Part shown: positions 11,752 to 22,900 of the stretch, one piece after another
How the letters are laid out: each line of letters starts with the position of its first letter
How positions within the stretch are numbered: position 1 is the first letter of the stretch
DNA from: Chelonoidis abingdonii
Lineage: Eukaryota; Chordata; Testudines; Testudinidae
Reading direction: 5' to 3'
NCBI RefSeq assembly: GCF_003597395.2
Contig: NC_133769.1
Span: 50,806,341 to 50,870,340, forward strand
DNA: 64,000 nucleotides
Made by a program: the position numbers and the translations under genes
The notes under the pieces: model-generated
Databases searched by the model: none
What the model was told of the DNA's origin: nothing
Seen by the model: only the letters and a program-made list of their open reading frames with translations

Positions 11752-11844
11752 TGAGGCATATATTGGTACAAATGATGTAGAGAGGTGTAGGGAAAAGATC
11801 CTGGAAGGAAAATGTATATTTAAACAGCTTAGCTTCAGGGCCTA
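11752..11844 (+). pseudogene. CR1 ORF1 esterase relic (GTND block)
   Basis: About 30 codons remain open: they include IGTNDVERCREKIL and end in a TAG. In CR1-type ORF1 proteins the corresponding block is a VHxGTND motif, whose Asn and Asp belong to the SGNH hydrolase active region. What is seen is the motif and its downstream helix; the rest of the domain is broken by frameshifts. It is a dead fragment of the + strand LINE. Confidence 0.6.
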
Positions 11845-12419
11845 GAGTAGCTTTTTCTGAAATGGGAGGAATTTCAGGGTGTCAGTGTGCACATTGGTAT
11901 GGTACATTTATTAGGCACTGGGGAATGTTTGGGGAAAGGCAGAGTGCTCTGAAGGGACAGTCTGCACCTTATCCAAGGTGGAATCAGACTGCTGGCACAA
12001 AAAAATTAACAAGGTTTTGAGAGGAGCTGAGGGAAAGCTGACAAGTGCTGACGAGCATGCAAGTCAAAGACGTGCTAGGGACGTCAGTAATATTAAAGCA
12101 ACTCTCTACCCAGTAAAAACTGAGACACAAATTACAACTGAAATGGAAGTCTAGACTGAGTTCACTGAGTTAAATTCTGGAAAAGTAACTTCTTCAGACA
12201 AAGAAGTTAAATAAAGGTAGGCACATGGTAAATAATAATAATAAATCCCCTGTAAGTTCCTATATACCAGTGAGAGAAACTACAAAGTAAAAACTAGGTG
12301 AACTGCAGTGCCTAGCAAAGGAAGAAGACCTTTACTGAATCATAGTTCAGCATTACTGAAACATGGTAGAATGACAAAAATCAGTGGGATATTGTAGTAA
12401 TTGCTTATTATATGTGACA

Positions 12420-13080
12420 CAGGTAGCGACACCCTATAGTTAAGGTAGCTGGACATTTTCCACTGTAGGACTTTCTTTTCAATTGAGTATAACTTTGCCA
12501 AACTTTTACAATTTAGGCTGAAATTTTTGATGCTAGATGTCTGCCTCAGGCTGTATTTGTTTTAAACATTTTATCTAAAATGGTTGAGCCATTTCTGAGA
12601 ATGAGACTAGTGAAAAATAACATATTTAAAAAATTAAAAACTTCTTTCAACTGTTTTGTTGAGAAGCAGTAGTGCATCTATGCTTTGGAGCAGAAGCTTG
12701 AAATTTGGCTGGGGCAGCTACCCTGGTGTCAGGGATGTTCCCAGGGAAAAACAGCCAAATTTGGCCAAGTTATGAGCCTCTTAAAATCTCAGTTCACACA
12801 TGCTTAGTAGAGACTCATTAGAGTTCGGCAGCTAATTTTCCCCAAAGACTCCATCTGCTCTCAGTATTCTCCATCTTCTCACAGCACCTATCTGCGACTG
12901 GACTGCATGTGCACCATACCTACAAAGGGTCTGAACAGGTTCCATCTCTGCTCTGCATAAGCTGAGCAGGACTTTCCCTGCAAATGTTCCTCCCAGCAGT
13001 TGGGGCTACTGTGGTGCTAGGCACTACAATTGAGAGTAGGGTGCTCTCTTAGTGCTCAATGTATGAGGTCTAGAGGAACA
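12420..13080. mobile_element. Probable insertion within the LINE, family unknown
   Basis: Between the weak endonuclease relic and the RT relic lie about 650 bp that I cannot align with a LINE. They contain GTATAACTTTGCCAAACTTT (about 12488) and TTTGGCCAAGTTATGAG (about 12759), which are partly complementary (aactttgccaaa versus tttggccaagtt), suggesting an inverted-repeat element. Only limited support; it could also be diverged LINE sequence. Confidence 0.35.
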
Positions 13081-13129
13081 AGGTAGGATAAGGGAAAACA
13101 AGCACAGATCCTGTAAAGAATCATACCTG

Positions 13130-13555
13130 TCTAATCTGCTGGAATTCTTTGAACATGTCATCAAGGTCATGGATAAAGGACAACTGGCTGATATAATTTA
13201 TTTTGACTTTCAAAATATCTTTGACAAAGTCCCTCACAAGAGGCTATTAAGGAAACAAAGTAGTCATGAGGTGAGAATTAGAGTGCCGTCATGGATTAGA
13301 CAGTGAGAGGGAGCAAACAAAGAGTAGAAAAAAATGGTCAAATGTCAACATGGCAAAAAGTAACAGTGGGATGCCCCCAGGTTCCATACTAGGACAAGCG
13401 ATGGTTAACGTATTTATCAATGACTTAAGAATGACGTGAACAACGAGGTGCAGAATCATGCAGATGACATAAATGTATGTAGTTTATTCAAGGCTGGAGA
13501 AGACTTAAAGGAATTTCAGACAGACTTAACTATGAAAGCATGATGGTAGGGGAAA
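13130..13555 (+). pseudogene. CR1 reverse transcriptase relic, 5' part
   Basis: The + strand encodes, in broken frames, LADIIYFDFQNIFDKVPHKR followed by LLRK, then a tract matching the PPGSILG-type motif (GGGATGCCCCCAGGTTCCAT, 13369-13388, reads GMPPGS) and a VFINDL-like stretch near 13415, then QNHADD-like codons near 13451-13470, close to the catalytic YADD-type motif. The order is as expected for LINE RT motifs. It stops where the antisense CR1 was inserted. Confidence 0.7.
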
Positions 13556-13562
13556 TTCAGTG

Positions 13563-14666
13563 ATCATAGAATCATAGACATGTAGGACTGGAAGGGACCT
13601 CAAGAGGGTCCTCTTCTAGTCCAGTCCCCTGCACTCAAGTATGTATTAACTAGACCTTTCCTGACAGGTGTTTATCTAACCTCTTCTTAAAACTCCCAAA
13701 GATGGACATTCCACAGCCTCCCTAGGCAATCTGTTTCAGTACTTAAATACCCTGACAGGAAGTTTTGCCAAATGTCCATCCTAAACCTCACTTGCTGCAA
13801 TCTAAGCCCATTGCTTCTTGTCCTATCCTCAGAGGTTAACGATCAATTTTTGCCCTCTTCTTTGTAATGACCTTTTATGTATTTGAAAACTATCATGTCC
13901 CCTCTCAGTCTTCTCCTCTCAAGACTAAACAAACACAGTTTTTTCAATCTCTTCTTCAATCTCTTTCTAGACCTTTAATTATTTTGTTGCTCTCCTCTAG
14001 ACTTTTGCTAATTTGTCCACATCCTTCCAGCAATGTGGCACCCACAACTGGACACAATACTCCAGTTGAGGCCTTATCAGCATGGAGTAGAGCGGAAGAA
14101 ATACTTCTTGTGTCTTACTTACAACACTCCTGCAAAAACATCCCAGAATGATATTTGCTTTTTTTTTTTTTGTCATAGTGTTACACTGTTTACTCATATT
14201 TAGCTTGTGATCTACTATACCCTCTGATACCTTTCCACAGTACTCCTTCCTAAGCAGTCATATTCCGTTTTGTATGTGTGCAACTGATTGTTCCATCCTA
14301 AGTGAGGTACTTTTCATTTGTCCTTATTGAATTTCATCCTATTTACTTCAGACCATTTCTTCAGTTCCTGCAGATCATTTTGAATTTTAATCCTATCCTC
14401 CAAAGCCCTTGCAACTCCTCCCAGCTTGATATCATCCTCCAGCTTTACTCTCTATGCCATTATCTAAATCATTGATGAAGATATTGAACAGAATTGGACC
14501 CAGGAACAATCTTTGTGGGATCCCACTCCATATGCCCTTCCAGCTTGACTGTGAACCACTGATAACTTCTCTCTGGGAACATTTTTCCAACCAGTTATGC
14601 ACCCACCTAACCATAGCTCTCTCTATGTTGTATTCTCCTAGTTTGTTTGTGAGAAACCAAGTGATG
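13563..14666 (-). mobile_element. 5'-truncated CR1 LINE inserted in antisense
   Basis: At its 3' end (left side) the - strand reads CTATGATTCTATGA, the octamer-type tail of CR1. The + strand text GACTGGAAGGGACCTCAAGAGG (13589 onward) is the well-known antisense CR1 3' UTR. On the right, the - strand encodes an RT segment with RWVHNWLEKCSQREVISGSQ and SGIPQRLFLGPILFNIFIND, where the SG(V/I)PQG motif has Arg in place of Gly. It splits the + strand LINE, whose sequence resumes on the right. The 5' truncation at RT is usual for CR1. Junction positions are accurate to about 10 bp. Confidence 0.85.
14432..14640 (-). pseudogene. CR1 reverse transcriptase relic (antisense copy)
   Basis: This stays open and contains, in order, an ARRWVHNWL-like helix (here AMVRWVHNWLEKC), the QREVISGSQSSW strand, and SGIPQRLFLGPILFNIFINDLD, which matches the conserved SGVPQGSVLGPxLFNIFINDLD block of CR1 reverse transcriptase. 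The catalytic YADD motif would lie further downstream and is not preserved in frame. Too short to act; it marks a dead insertion. Confidence 0.8.
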
Positions 14667-15498
14667 AGAAATGCAACATAGTGCATGCTGGAACTAGAAA
14701 TCTGAACTACTTGTTTACTTTGCTGTTTTGACTTCTACATTTAGCAGTGATTTTCATCAAGTTGTTCACAATGATAACCAACTCTTTTTCCCAAGTGGTT
14801 ACAGTTAATTCAAAACACAGCAAACAGTGATAAATACTAAGGAATGGAACAGAAAATAAACCACCTGTAATACTGTGCTTATTTCTGGCCACTGTAGCTC
14901 AGAAATGACACAGCAGGTACAGAGACAAGCAACAGAAATTATCAGAGGCATGGGAAGACATTTACATGAAGAGACACTGAAAAGACTGGGACTGTTTAAC
15001 TTAGAGAGGAAGGAAATAAAAGATAGGACATAAAAGAAGTAGACAAAATAATAAATGCTAGAGAGAAAGAAAAACAGGCATTCCTTTCTATCCTGTCTCA
15101 TCCTGTAGAATACAAGGTAGTTCTATCAAATGGAAAGGCAACAAATATAAAACAGATCCAGGAAAATACTTTTTTATCTTATGTATAATTAACCTGTGGA
15201 ACTCATTACCACATCATCTCACTGAAGCCAAGAGTGTAACTGTATACAAGAAAGGATTAGACACTATATGGACAGTGAGAAGATCTACTGTTACATTAGA
15301 TAGGTTATGTTTATCTTTAGAAGAGTTGATAATATTCATGCTTCAGTGCATAAGCAACCATTAATTGGAAGAGATTAGGTTCCTACAGTTTCTCAAACCT
15401 TTCTCTGAAGCATCTGGTAGTGGCCATGTTCAGAGACAGGATGTCGAACTAGGTAGATGATTAGTCTGCTATTGCAATCCCTAAATTCCCATGAATTA
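14667..15498 (+). repeat. 3' portion of the + strand CR1-type LINE
   Basis: Resuming after the antisense insertion, the sequence encodes RT-thumb-like fragments: a GCTTATTTCTGGCCACTGTA stretch near 14878, then GAGACACTGAAAAGACTGGG near 14971, which correspond to the 'LFRxLKRLGLFNL'-type region. It ends with ATTAACCTGTGGAACTCATT near 15188 and a tail with GATGTCGAACTAGGTAGATG near 15443. These are classical C-terminal CR1 phrases. The terminal repeat octamers are lost because the hAT element begins at about 15499. Confidence 0.7.
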
Positions 15499-16381
15499 TA
15501 CTCTTGAGAAAATTCTGCGCTAAAAATTTAAAATTCTGTACACAATATTTTAAAATTCTGCAAAATTCTACATACTTTATTTGTCAAAATAACACTATAT
15601 AATCATGCCAGTTTCAATTATTTTGGTAGTTTATTTCAAAATACCTGTCAGCGACTATGTCTGTAACAATACAGACACACACAAAAAATTCCCTCTGAAG
15701 TAGAGAGTTAAAGAAACGTCTATGGCAACCCAGTTCCTACTTTTCTCCCCATTACTCTCAGATCCCAGCTGGGGGACCAGACACCCACACCCCCTTCCCC
15801 CAAAGCCCAGCTGCAGGATGCTGCCCATTCAGACACCTGCACCCATAATACCCCAGAGCCCAGCCGTGGGGTCCTCCCTAGCCCAGAAACTTGCATCTCC
15901 TAGCCCCCAGAGCCCAGCTGCCGAGTGCCCCCTAGTCCAGAAACTTGCACACCCTATCCCCAGATCCCAGCAAAGGGTCCCTCCCCAGCCCAGCTACCCA
16001 CATCCCCACCTCCCCCAGAGCCCAGCTGTGGGCCACTCCCAGCCCAGACATTCACACTCCCTACCCTCCCAGAGCCCAGGGATCCAGAGTGAGAAACAAC
16101 CTGATGCGGGGTCCTGGGCTTGTGTGCAATTTCCTGCACACTGTCTCCTTCCTTCAGGACATGCCAGGAACTGCAGCTGCCCAGAACCCTTTAGCTCCAT
16201 CTCTCTCCCCCGAGCAGTGTCTTCTATTTGTGAGCTGGGCTCTGCAGGGTCCAGCGTCCCCTAGTGCTGGCCAGCAGCACTGCAGCCCACTTCTGAGGGG
16301 CGGGGAAGGAAATTCTGTGCAGATCATTAATTTCTGCACAAAATCTGCATTGCACAATGATGCAGAATTCCCCCAGGAGTA
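15499..16381. mobile_element. GC-rich non-autonomous hAT-like element, 883 bp
   Basis: Terminal inverted repeats: TACTCTTGAGAAAATTCTGC (15499-15518) against TACTCCTGGGGGAATTCTGC (reverse complement of 16362-16381), 16 of 20 matching. Both ends continue with further AATTCTGC/GCAGAATT repeats. The interior is C-rich with repeated CAGAGCCCAGCTG phrases. No transposase. Flanks do not show a clean target duplication, so the superfamily is inferred from resemblance to turtle elements I recall. Open frames of 180 and 145 codons inside it are artefacts of its GC-rich repeats. Confidence 0.7.
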
Positions 16382-18980
16382 GTAATATGGAGGCACATTA
16401 ATGATTCTGATGTGTCTAGATAGATTCATCATCACACAACATGTATTTCTTGTTTTGTAACATGTGTATGGTTGTATGACGGGCAATACTTTACATAAAC
16501 TTTGAATAACAGTAAGGTAATAAAGCTTCTGTACAGTTCTGAAAGTTATGTGTTGGGTAATGGCTAGGATTTGTTAAAGACTTTTAAACAATTGTGACTG
16601 TTTTTTATGGGGCAGAGCTATGGTTATTTGGATGACAATGACTGATATTCTTTTGTTTTGTTTTGTTTAATGCTTTGTATGCATACGCTGAAAATTAGGG
16701 TTGTAAATTCTATAGTATTTAATACTATTTTATTTGTAAGGATATATTTGGTATCCAAAATTGAACTTAGCACCCTTAACTATAACCTATTGAAGTTTTT
16801 TATTTTGAAATAAAGATCTATGTGTTTGTGAGTATGTATGCAAATTTAATTGTAAGAACATAAAATATATCAATATATATGTCTCTCATATGCATGCATA
16901 TGAGTGTGTATGTGTGTGTGTGTATACATATTTTTTATTCATATTTACACACAGGGTAAAAATATCCCACTTTCTAGTCTGCTGCCAGCAGGAATAACCA
17001 AGTCATTTGATTTGAATGCATAGATTTAATTTAGGGTTTGTAAACAAAACTGTAAAATAGAAAGACTGGAAAATACACTGTTATTTATGTTGAATGTACT
17101 CCGGACCCTGTTTTGAGCAAGAAGAAAGATGATTCCACAAGTACCCAATACAAAGAATCTTGCTTGCTTGTTTTGGTTTTCCTGCAACAAAACATCACTC
17201 ATTTCAATTCTTGAGTCTCAGTGAAAAGCCAGAGGAGTGCAGTCCTGTAAACCTTTTCTTACTTAAATAGTGTTTATTTACTTATAAGACTCAAATGTGT
17301 GTAGTGCTCAGCACCGTCACCTCTCATCGGCCGTTGAAGTTGAGGGTGCCCAGCACCTAGTAGTCTCAAGCCCTTAGCCTTTCCAATAATGAGATTCTCC
17401 TAGAGGTTTTCATTCAAGACTATGACATGTACAGACATATGAAGCGAAGACCCATTCTCAACCATGAAAGTCTGTACACCAGTCAGTAGGGATCCATTAA
17501 GCTAAATCTTCCTCACTGCCCTATAAGCAGCAATTTAAGGGAGACAGCAGGAACGCTTTTCAATTACAAGAGCCTCCAACAGTTTTGAGGAAGTGGAAGT
17601 CCTTTATTCAAGCAGCTGATCAGGACAATGTCTCCCAAACCTCCCAGCAGTAATTGGTTGGCCCCCAATAGGCACACTATTTCTTCTATTTAACAATGTG
17701 CAGGGTGGTCATCAGTTCTGCCTCTCTCCCTAATCCCAGAGCCACACAACAAAGTGAGGGCCAAAGTATCTTCTGCTACCAGCAGTGGGAGATTCAGAAA
17801 AGGGGGCAGTAGTGCTTGCTGGAGATGAGGGCACTTCTTTACATAATCTTCCCAGACATCTCTCCCAAGCAGCTCCTCAGTTTCCACCCATACAATGTGC
17901 CTATTACATGAGGTTAATCTACCCGAGAAGGCCATGTAACTCTTAATTAGAATAATAGCTAAAAGATGGACCATGGAAGGGCCACTGAATGCAGTATGGT
18001 ATTATATTCACATCTTAATTTACCAGGAAGGATTTTATAAATCTTTCTTATTTTATTGTGGACAAAATATGTTTAACAATAGCTGACAAAGTTATTTCTG
18101 AGGATTCCCCTATCTGGCAAGACATTCACTTCATGGGACCCAGTGGAGTTTTGCTGAGTTGCTCAGAGGAAATTTAAGGTTTTAAAGCTATTGAGAACAG
18201 AGAAACATGTCTTTTGTAGGCTCAGTAAAGTGTTCTTCTCTGATTTCATTCACATTTAGTTCTTATCCTTAGAACTTCTGATTATCGTCTTGAAGGGCCA
18301 TATGTGCACAGTATGTCTTTCTAACGTTCCGTTTTCCTTGGGTATGTTTTTATGGGTATTTGTTCCACTGCTTATTTTAAAGCACAGGATGACTTATGGT
18401 TTATGTAATGTATGTGTAACCGATTGGTTACTGTGTGCTATAGATTCGCCCCCTGTGTCTGTGCCTGAAGCCCAGAGGATGTGAGTCTGTTACATTCTTG
18501 AAAGTCTAGTTCTTTAGCTCAAGCTAAAGAGACGCAGGTTTAGCTCTGGAAGTCCTTCGTGCAATCCTCAGAGTGAACCAAGATGGAGACTTTCACATCT
18601 ATTCTCTATATAAAACTAAAAACTAACCTATCTGAACTGTTGTGGGCCCAATCCAAAGAGAGAGAGATCAAAGACTGAGACAACAGGCTTTGTTTGCATG
18701 CTACTAAGCACTGAGGCTCAGGGAAGAAATTACAGGCCCAGCACAAATGTACTTTAGTAGCAGGACACTGGTATATCTGGTCCGTTATCACTGTTTCTAG
18801 GTATGGGGAGGTGGAGTAGGCCTCGACAATTTGTGTGCAACATGTTCATTTCCGCAGCTTCTACATTTTCTTGCGAAGATTTACTTCAGAAGTCACTTCC
18901 CCAGAACTCAAAAGGAAGTATATAGACAAATTAACTACTAAATCCATAAGCGCTTCACCTAGAGTTCTACAATTTTAGTG
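16382..18980. other. Unannotated sequence with (TG)n and a short foldback
   Basis: A (TG)n tract lies at about 16902-16924. Near 17301-17370 the phrase GTGCTCAGCACCGTCACC and a later GGGTGCCCAGCACC are the arms of a short foldback of the 'gtgctcagcacc' type seen elsewhere in the window. TTTAGCTCAAGCTAAAGA near 18513 is a small perfect palindrome. No gene-like frame with family features. Confidence 0.4.
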
Positions 18981-19079
18981 ACAATACTAAAAATAAAATA
19001 AACTTAACTCCCATGTTCTTGATTATTATTTTTTTTAAAGCACCATTAAGTGGGAGAAATCAGTGACATCTGGGGAGTT

Positions 19080-20110
19080 TTCTAACAAGGTGAGTTGGCT
19101 AGTTAATAATTCTGGAAGTAGGTCTAGGCAGTGGTTGGGAAGAACAAATGCACCAAAGATTAGAGCACAGACCTGCCAAGTCTATGTGGATCCTTCCAGC
19201 GGTCTGTGAAGAAATCCTCTCTGGCTTTCCTTTCCCATTCACCTGACTGCTGGGGAAGGAGAGCCAAACAGAGCCACTATATGTGGGCGGACAGTCTGAT
19301 TCCTCAACCTGTGCACAAGGTAGAGCTCTGCCTCCCATCTCCTAGTGAAGCTTTCAGCCCTTTCATCTCAGAGCTGGCTGGGGAGAAGCTGAGCCCTGAC
19401 AGCTCTTCAGCTCTCCATTGGCACTTTGCCCACTTGCATGCCTTTGACTGCCCCCCAGTTTCCCAATATGCCTCAACTCACTATGTACCTCTGTTCCCCT
19501 AATACCACCAGCACTGAGCCCCAAAGTCAAGAGCTACCTCTCCTACTTTAGGACTCTTCTGAGAAGGCATCAGTGCCCACCCTGTCTCTCCTGGCTTCAG
19601 CAAGCAGCTGGCCACCCCATCTCCAGTCTTCAAGGGGCTGCCAAGAGGGGATATTGTCCCTCCCCCCCGCTAATCCCAAGGAGAGAGCACTAGGATCATT
19701 AGGCAAAGGGATTAAGCCTCTTCCTACCCAAGAGATGCAAGCTGCATGGGATGATTGAGCCCTGCCTTCCACCCTTCTGGACCGGGGGAGTTCCACCCCC
19801 TTAAATGGGGTGGGATTTCCCCATTACATCAGCAGAGAAATCCTTCTCAGTGGGCAGGATAAGCCCAGGTTGTCAGGGCTGGAGCTACCTGATCTCAGTG
19901 CCTGAAGAGCTTCCCCTCAAGAGGTGGAGGAAAGGTGTCTCTTCCCCCAAGCCTCCCTGTGCTCTCTCTAGCCGCTTGAGGCAGGTCAGTGCTGAGCTGT
20001 TGGTATGTCAAAACTGATGTGGGAAGAATTTAGGACACGGCTTAAAACTTTTAGCTCTGGGGTATTTCTGCACTGTTACACCAGAAGTTGGTCCACTGGA
20101 TTCCATAGGT
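19080..20110. other. Moderately GC-rich stretch of unknown nature
   Basis: The G+C content is visibly higher than in the flanks and CT-rich tracts are common, for example CCCTCCCCCCCGCTAATCCC around 19660. Overlapping open frames of up to 98 codons appear on both strands, as expected from GC richness, with no domain signature. It resembles the interior of the GC-rich inverted-repeat elements elsewhere in the window, but I could not find matching termini. Confidence 0.3.
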
Positions 20111-20502
20111 GCTAGACAGTATGTCACCCAAGTGGGTTCTCCTCTGATTTGTCTCCACTCATATCTTAAAACATTGGGCTGCGTCCTGTAGCTTATAAGA
20201 TGACTTAGGGTAAGAAATACACAGAAATTAGGTTTTGGCCTAAATTAGCCTAAGTGTGGAGGAGTATGGGAAATTGCTGGTGTGAGAAAATTAGAGCTAC
20301 ACTGGAGATAGTAAGATGGGGAAATTGAAGTTAGCAAAATATAACCCAGGGCTATGTTGTCATTATGTTTTGGTTATAACTGGTTTGAGCAAGATTTTTA
20401 ATTGAGTGTTTTTGAGAATTGTGAATGTTTTATTAATATGCTATCTATGTTGATAGTATTGGGAAGGACATTGATGCAGATGTTCACGGGTTGCGGGTAA
20501 AC

Positions 20503-21056
20503 CATGGGTTTGGGGAGGCTAGTCCCTGGTCCGACCTGCCCCTTCTATCTGAGGCCCTGCCCCTCCTTCTCCCTCCAGAGCCCAGAACCTCCTTCACCCC
20601 TTGTGGCCACCCCTCCCTCCCCAGCCATAACACTGGGCTGCCTGAGTGCCTCCACCCCCGGAGTGCCGGGCAGGTGACGCACAGCCCCCAGCCCCCAGGT
20701 AAGTGGCATGAGGCCCCCATCCTGACCCCCAGCCCCTGAGCACTAGGTGGGTGGTGTGGCCCACAGCAATCCCAATGCCCCCCAAGCACCAGGTGCCATG
20801 GCCCCAGCACCCCCAGCCGTAGAGTGCCAGGTGGCATGGCCCCAGCACCATGGGGCTCCCCAGTGTTAGGTGGTCACAACCACCCCAAGTCCTGGCTGCA
20901 CCTGTCCTACCCCAGCCCCAGCATGCTTCCGGGAATAAGAGCAGCCTGCTTGGGCTTGGGTCAAGGAGGAAGCAGCAAGCAAGAGTGGCCTCGGGGCGGA
21001 TCATGGGCAGGGCCACACGGGGCTGTTTAGGGAGGAATAGCCTCTCCCAGCCTATG
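20503..21056. mobile_element. GC-rich inverted-repeat element, 554 bp
   Basis: Left terminus CATGGGTTTGGGGAGGCTAG (from 20503) pairs with CATAGGCTGGGAGAGGCTAT, the reverse complement of the right end (to 21056); about 18 of the first 23 positions match. The interior has repeated CCCCAGCACC / GGCATGGCCCC phrases. No target duplication is evident. The open frame of 182 codons on the - strand and others of 68-117 codons are GC-driven chance frames. Probably another non-autonomous DNA transposon. Confidence 0.6.
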
Positions 21057-21222
21057 ATACACACTGCCCATGCAGAAGTTAGATTAAATAATGGGTAATG
21101 TAAAGAGCCAATAAGGAGGTGGTGGAAACATAATGATGGCAAGGGACAGTTGGATGTTAATTAGCATATAATGGATTATTACAGGAGAAATTGTGCTAAA
21201 TTGCAAGAAAGCTCCAGTTAAC

Positions 21223-21522
21223 GGGTATGTGTAGAGTATCCGCCATATTGGCGGGTAGCGATCAATTTCTCGGGGATCAATATATCGCGTCTCATCTAGA
21301 CACGATATATCAATCCCTGAACACACTCCCGTTGACTCCGGAACTCCACCAGTGCGAACGAGATGGTAGTGGAGTCGACAGGGGGAGCCGTGGACGTCGA
21401 TCCCACGCCGTGCAGCTGAGAGGTAAATCGATCTAAGATACTGCGACTTTACCTACGCTATTCACGTTGCTGAAGTTGCGTATCTTAGATCGATTCCCCC
21501 CTCCCCAGTGTAGACCAGCCCC
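21223..21522. mobile_element. Double-hairpin MITE (AGTGTAGACCAG terminus)
   Basis: Two strong internal inverted repeats: GGATCAATATATCGCGTCT (21274-21292) with AGACACGATATATCAATCC (21298-21316), 16 of 19 paired; and AATCGATCTAAGATAC (21426-21441) with GTATCTTAGATCGATT (21480-21495), fully paired. The right terminus reads CAGTGTAGACCAGCCCC, the same terminal type as the MITEs at 47569 and 52249. The left terminus (GGGTATGTGTAGAG) is less well preserved. Unusual for this AT-rich region, it holds many CpG and GTCGAC-type sites. No coding capacity. Confidence 0.7.
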
Positions 21523-21529
21523 AGAAAGG

Positions 21530-22290
21530 CACCATTAGGTTCCAGGATCACAAGGCTATACTTCAGTCAGTTGTCAGTGGACTGATCACCCACTGATACA
21601 CTATTTGCCTTTGAGTGTAAGTATAATTGTAGTATTGTGTAAATGGAATTGCATGTGTGTTGGCTTAACTAAATAAAGTTTGGTTTCATCATCCAAAGTA
21701 TCACCTAGTGGTTCTCTATGAATTGAATTTTCTATAACTAATTTAGATACTTGGCCCTGAAAACTAAGCTGGGGTTTATTACATCCTTATCTTTAACAAC
21801 TTAATATTAATTGGAAATATTTCAGCCTAAAGGTTACAATAGGTTACAATCCTCAGCAGGTGTAAATCCACATAGTCCAGTTATTTCATTGGAGCTATGA
21901 CAATTTATACCAGTTGTGCTTCTGCAATTTGAGTCCCTCACATGCTCGCATAACCAGCGTCAGAATCAGACTCCAAGAACAAAAAATAACTTTTGAAAGG
22001 AGATCCCTGGAAGATAAGGTAAAATGTTTGATGCTGGCAACATCTTTACAAAAGGATTTCTGTGAGCTAAGCTGATTGGAAAGAAAAGCACTTAAAATCA
22101 TGATCACATCAGTTCATAAAACATTTCCTAAAAGAAAATTGAAACAGGTCAGAAGTTTTCAAATTAATACTTTCATTCACTGTCTGCTGGAAGAGATTTT
22201 GATGAACCACTCATCATTTTAATGGCCTTAATTCATTCCATTTAAGAACCAAATATTACATAAATGATTATCAACGTTTTCTTGTGCAGC
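21530..22290. other. Unannotated AT-rich sequence
   Basis: No gene or repeat recognised. TAAATAAAGTTTGGTTTC near 21669 looks like an AATAAA signal, but there is no transcript context to support a polyadenylation site. Confidence 0.4.
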
Positions 22291-22900
22291 TTATTTTATT
22301 TTAAACAACTTAAGAACCATTACAAGATGTATACTTCACACATGTAAAAATGTGCAAAGACCACAGAACATTTAGATTAATGCTAATGAGATAATCCACC
22401 TGCCTATTTCACTGCACAACAGCTGCACATATTTAAAAGGGTTCAATTAAACTTTATTCAGCAAATAGATAATTGATCCAGTGTGGAGAATGATGTCACC
22501 AGTAGTTTTAAAAAAATTACCATTTAAAATAAAAATGCTCCAATAGAACAACTTGAAATACAAACCTGAAATACAAATCATCCTGCAAACTTTGTTTTAT
22601 TGAGCAAGAGGGAAAATAAAATAAAATCATAGCAGATACAATATGCAGGCGCCAATTATTTCATTTCCTTTCTAAAAGGGGCAACACGTCATCTAAATTA
22701 GAAAGCTATATTGCTATCCTTACATATGGAAAGTTCAGATATGTCTTTAATACCTTACTCACTTTATTTTTATCTTTTTCACTGATTTTACAATTTCCAT
22801 TTTCTTCAAAGGATTTGTATCCATAGCAATATACTTCGATCTTATTCTTATTTCATTATTTACTGCATATAGCACTGAAAGTGTAGGAGGCACTTTTCAA
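22291..22900. other. Repeat-free AT-rich block; candidate conserved non-coding element
   Basis: Even-complexity sequence containing TTAGATTAATGCTAATGAGA near 22372, CAGCTGCACAT near 22421, a CAATTAAAC site near 22443 and TAATTGATCC near 22470. These are homeobox- and E-box-like sites packed without transposon relics. Function is inferred only from that density. Comparative alignment would decide. Confidence 0.25.

Larger units (their letters stand above)
11450..15498 (+). mobile_element. Degraded CR1-type LINE, split by later insertions
   Basis: Several ordered relics on the + strand identify it. At 11752-11844 the frame reads EAYIGTNDVERCREKI then a stop; GTND is the diagnostic block of the SGNH/GDSL esterase in CR1-type ORF1. 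Near 12330-12400 an endonuclease-like stretch survives poorly. At 13160-13260 the frame shows IIYFDFQNIFDKVPHKRLL, the reverse transcriptase motif around the first catalytic aspartate. From about 14670 the sequence resumes ('aaatgcaacatagtgcatgctgg' style RT sequence) and runs through a 3' UTR with AGGATGTCGAACTAGGTAGA near 15441. Many stops and shifts make it non-functional. The 5' limit is uncertain. Confidence 0.75.

Noticed and set aside
15722..16382. Open frames of 180 and 145 codons, rich in Pro and Ser
   Set aside because: They lie wholly inside a GC-rich inverted-repeat element with repeated CAGAGCCCAGCTG units; the proline-rich composition follows from the repeats and there is no domain.
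20484..21142. Frames of 117 and 182 codons on the minus strand
   Set aside because: They fall on the GC-rich inverted-repeat element at 20503-21056 and run past its end; Gly/Trp/His-rich composition, no family signature.
21669..21690. AATAAA as a polyadenylation signal
   Set aside because: The hexamer is expected often in AT-rich DNA and no transcript or downstream GU-rich element supports it.
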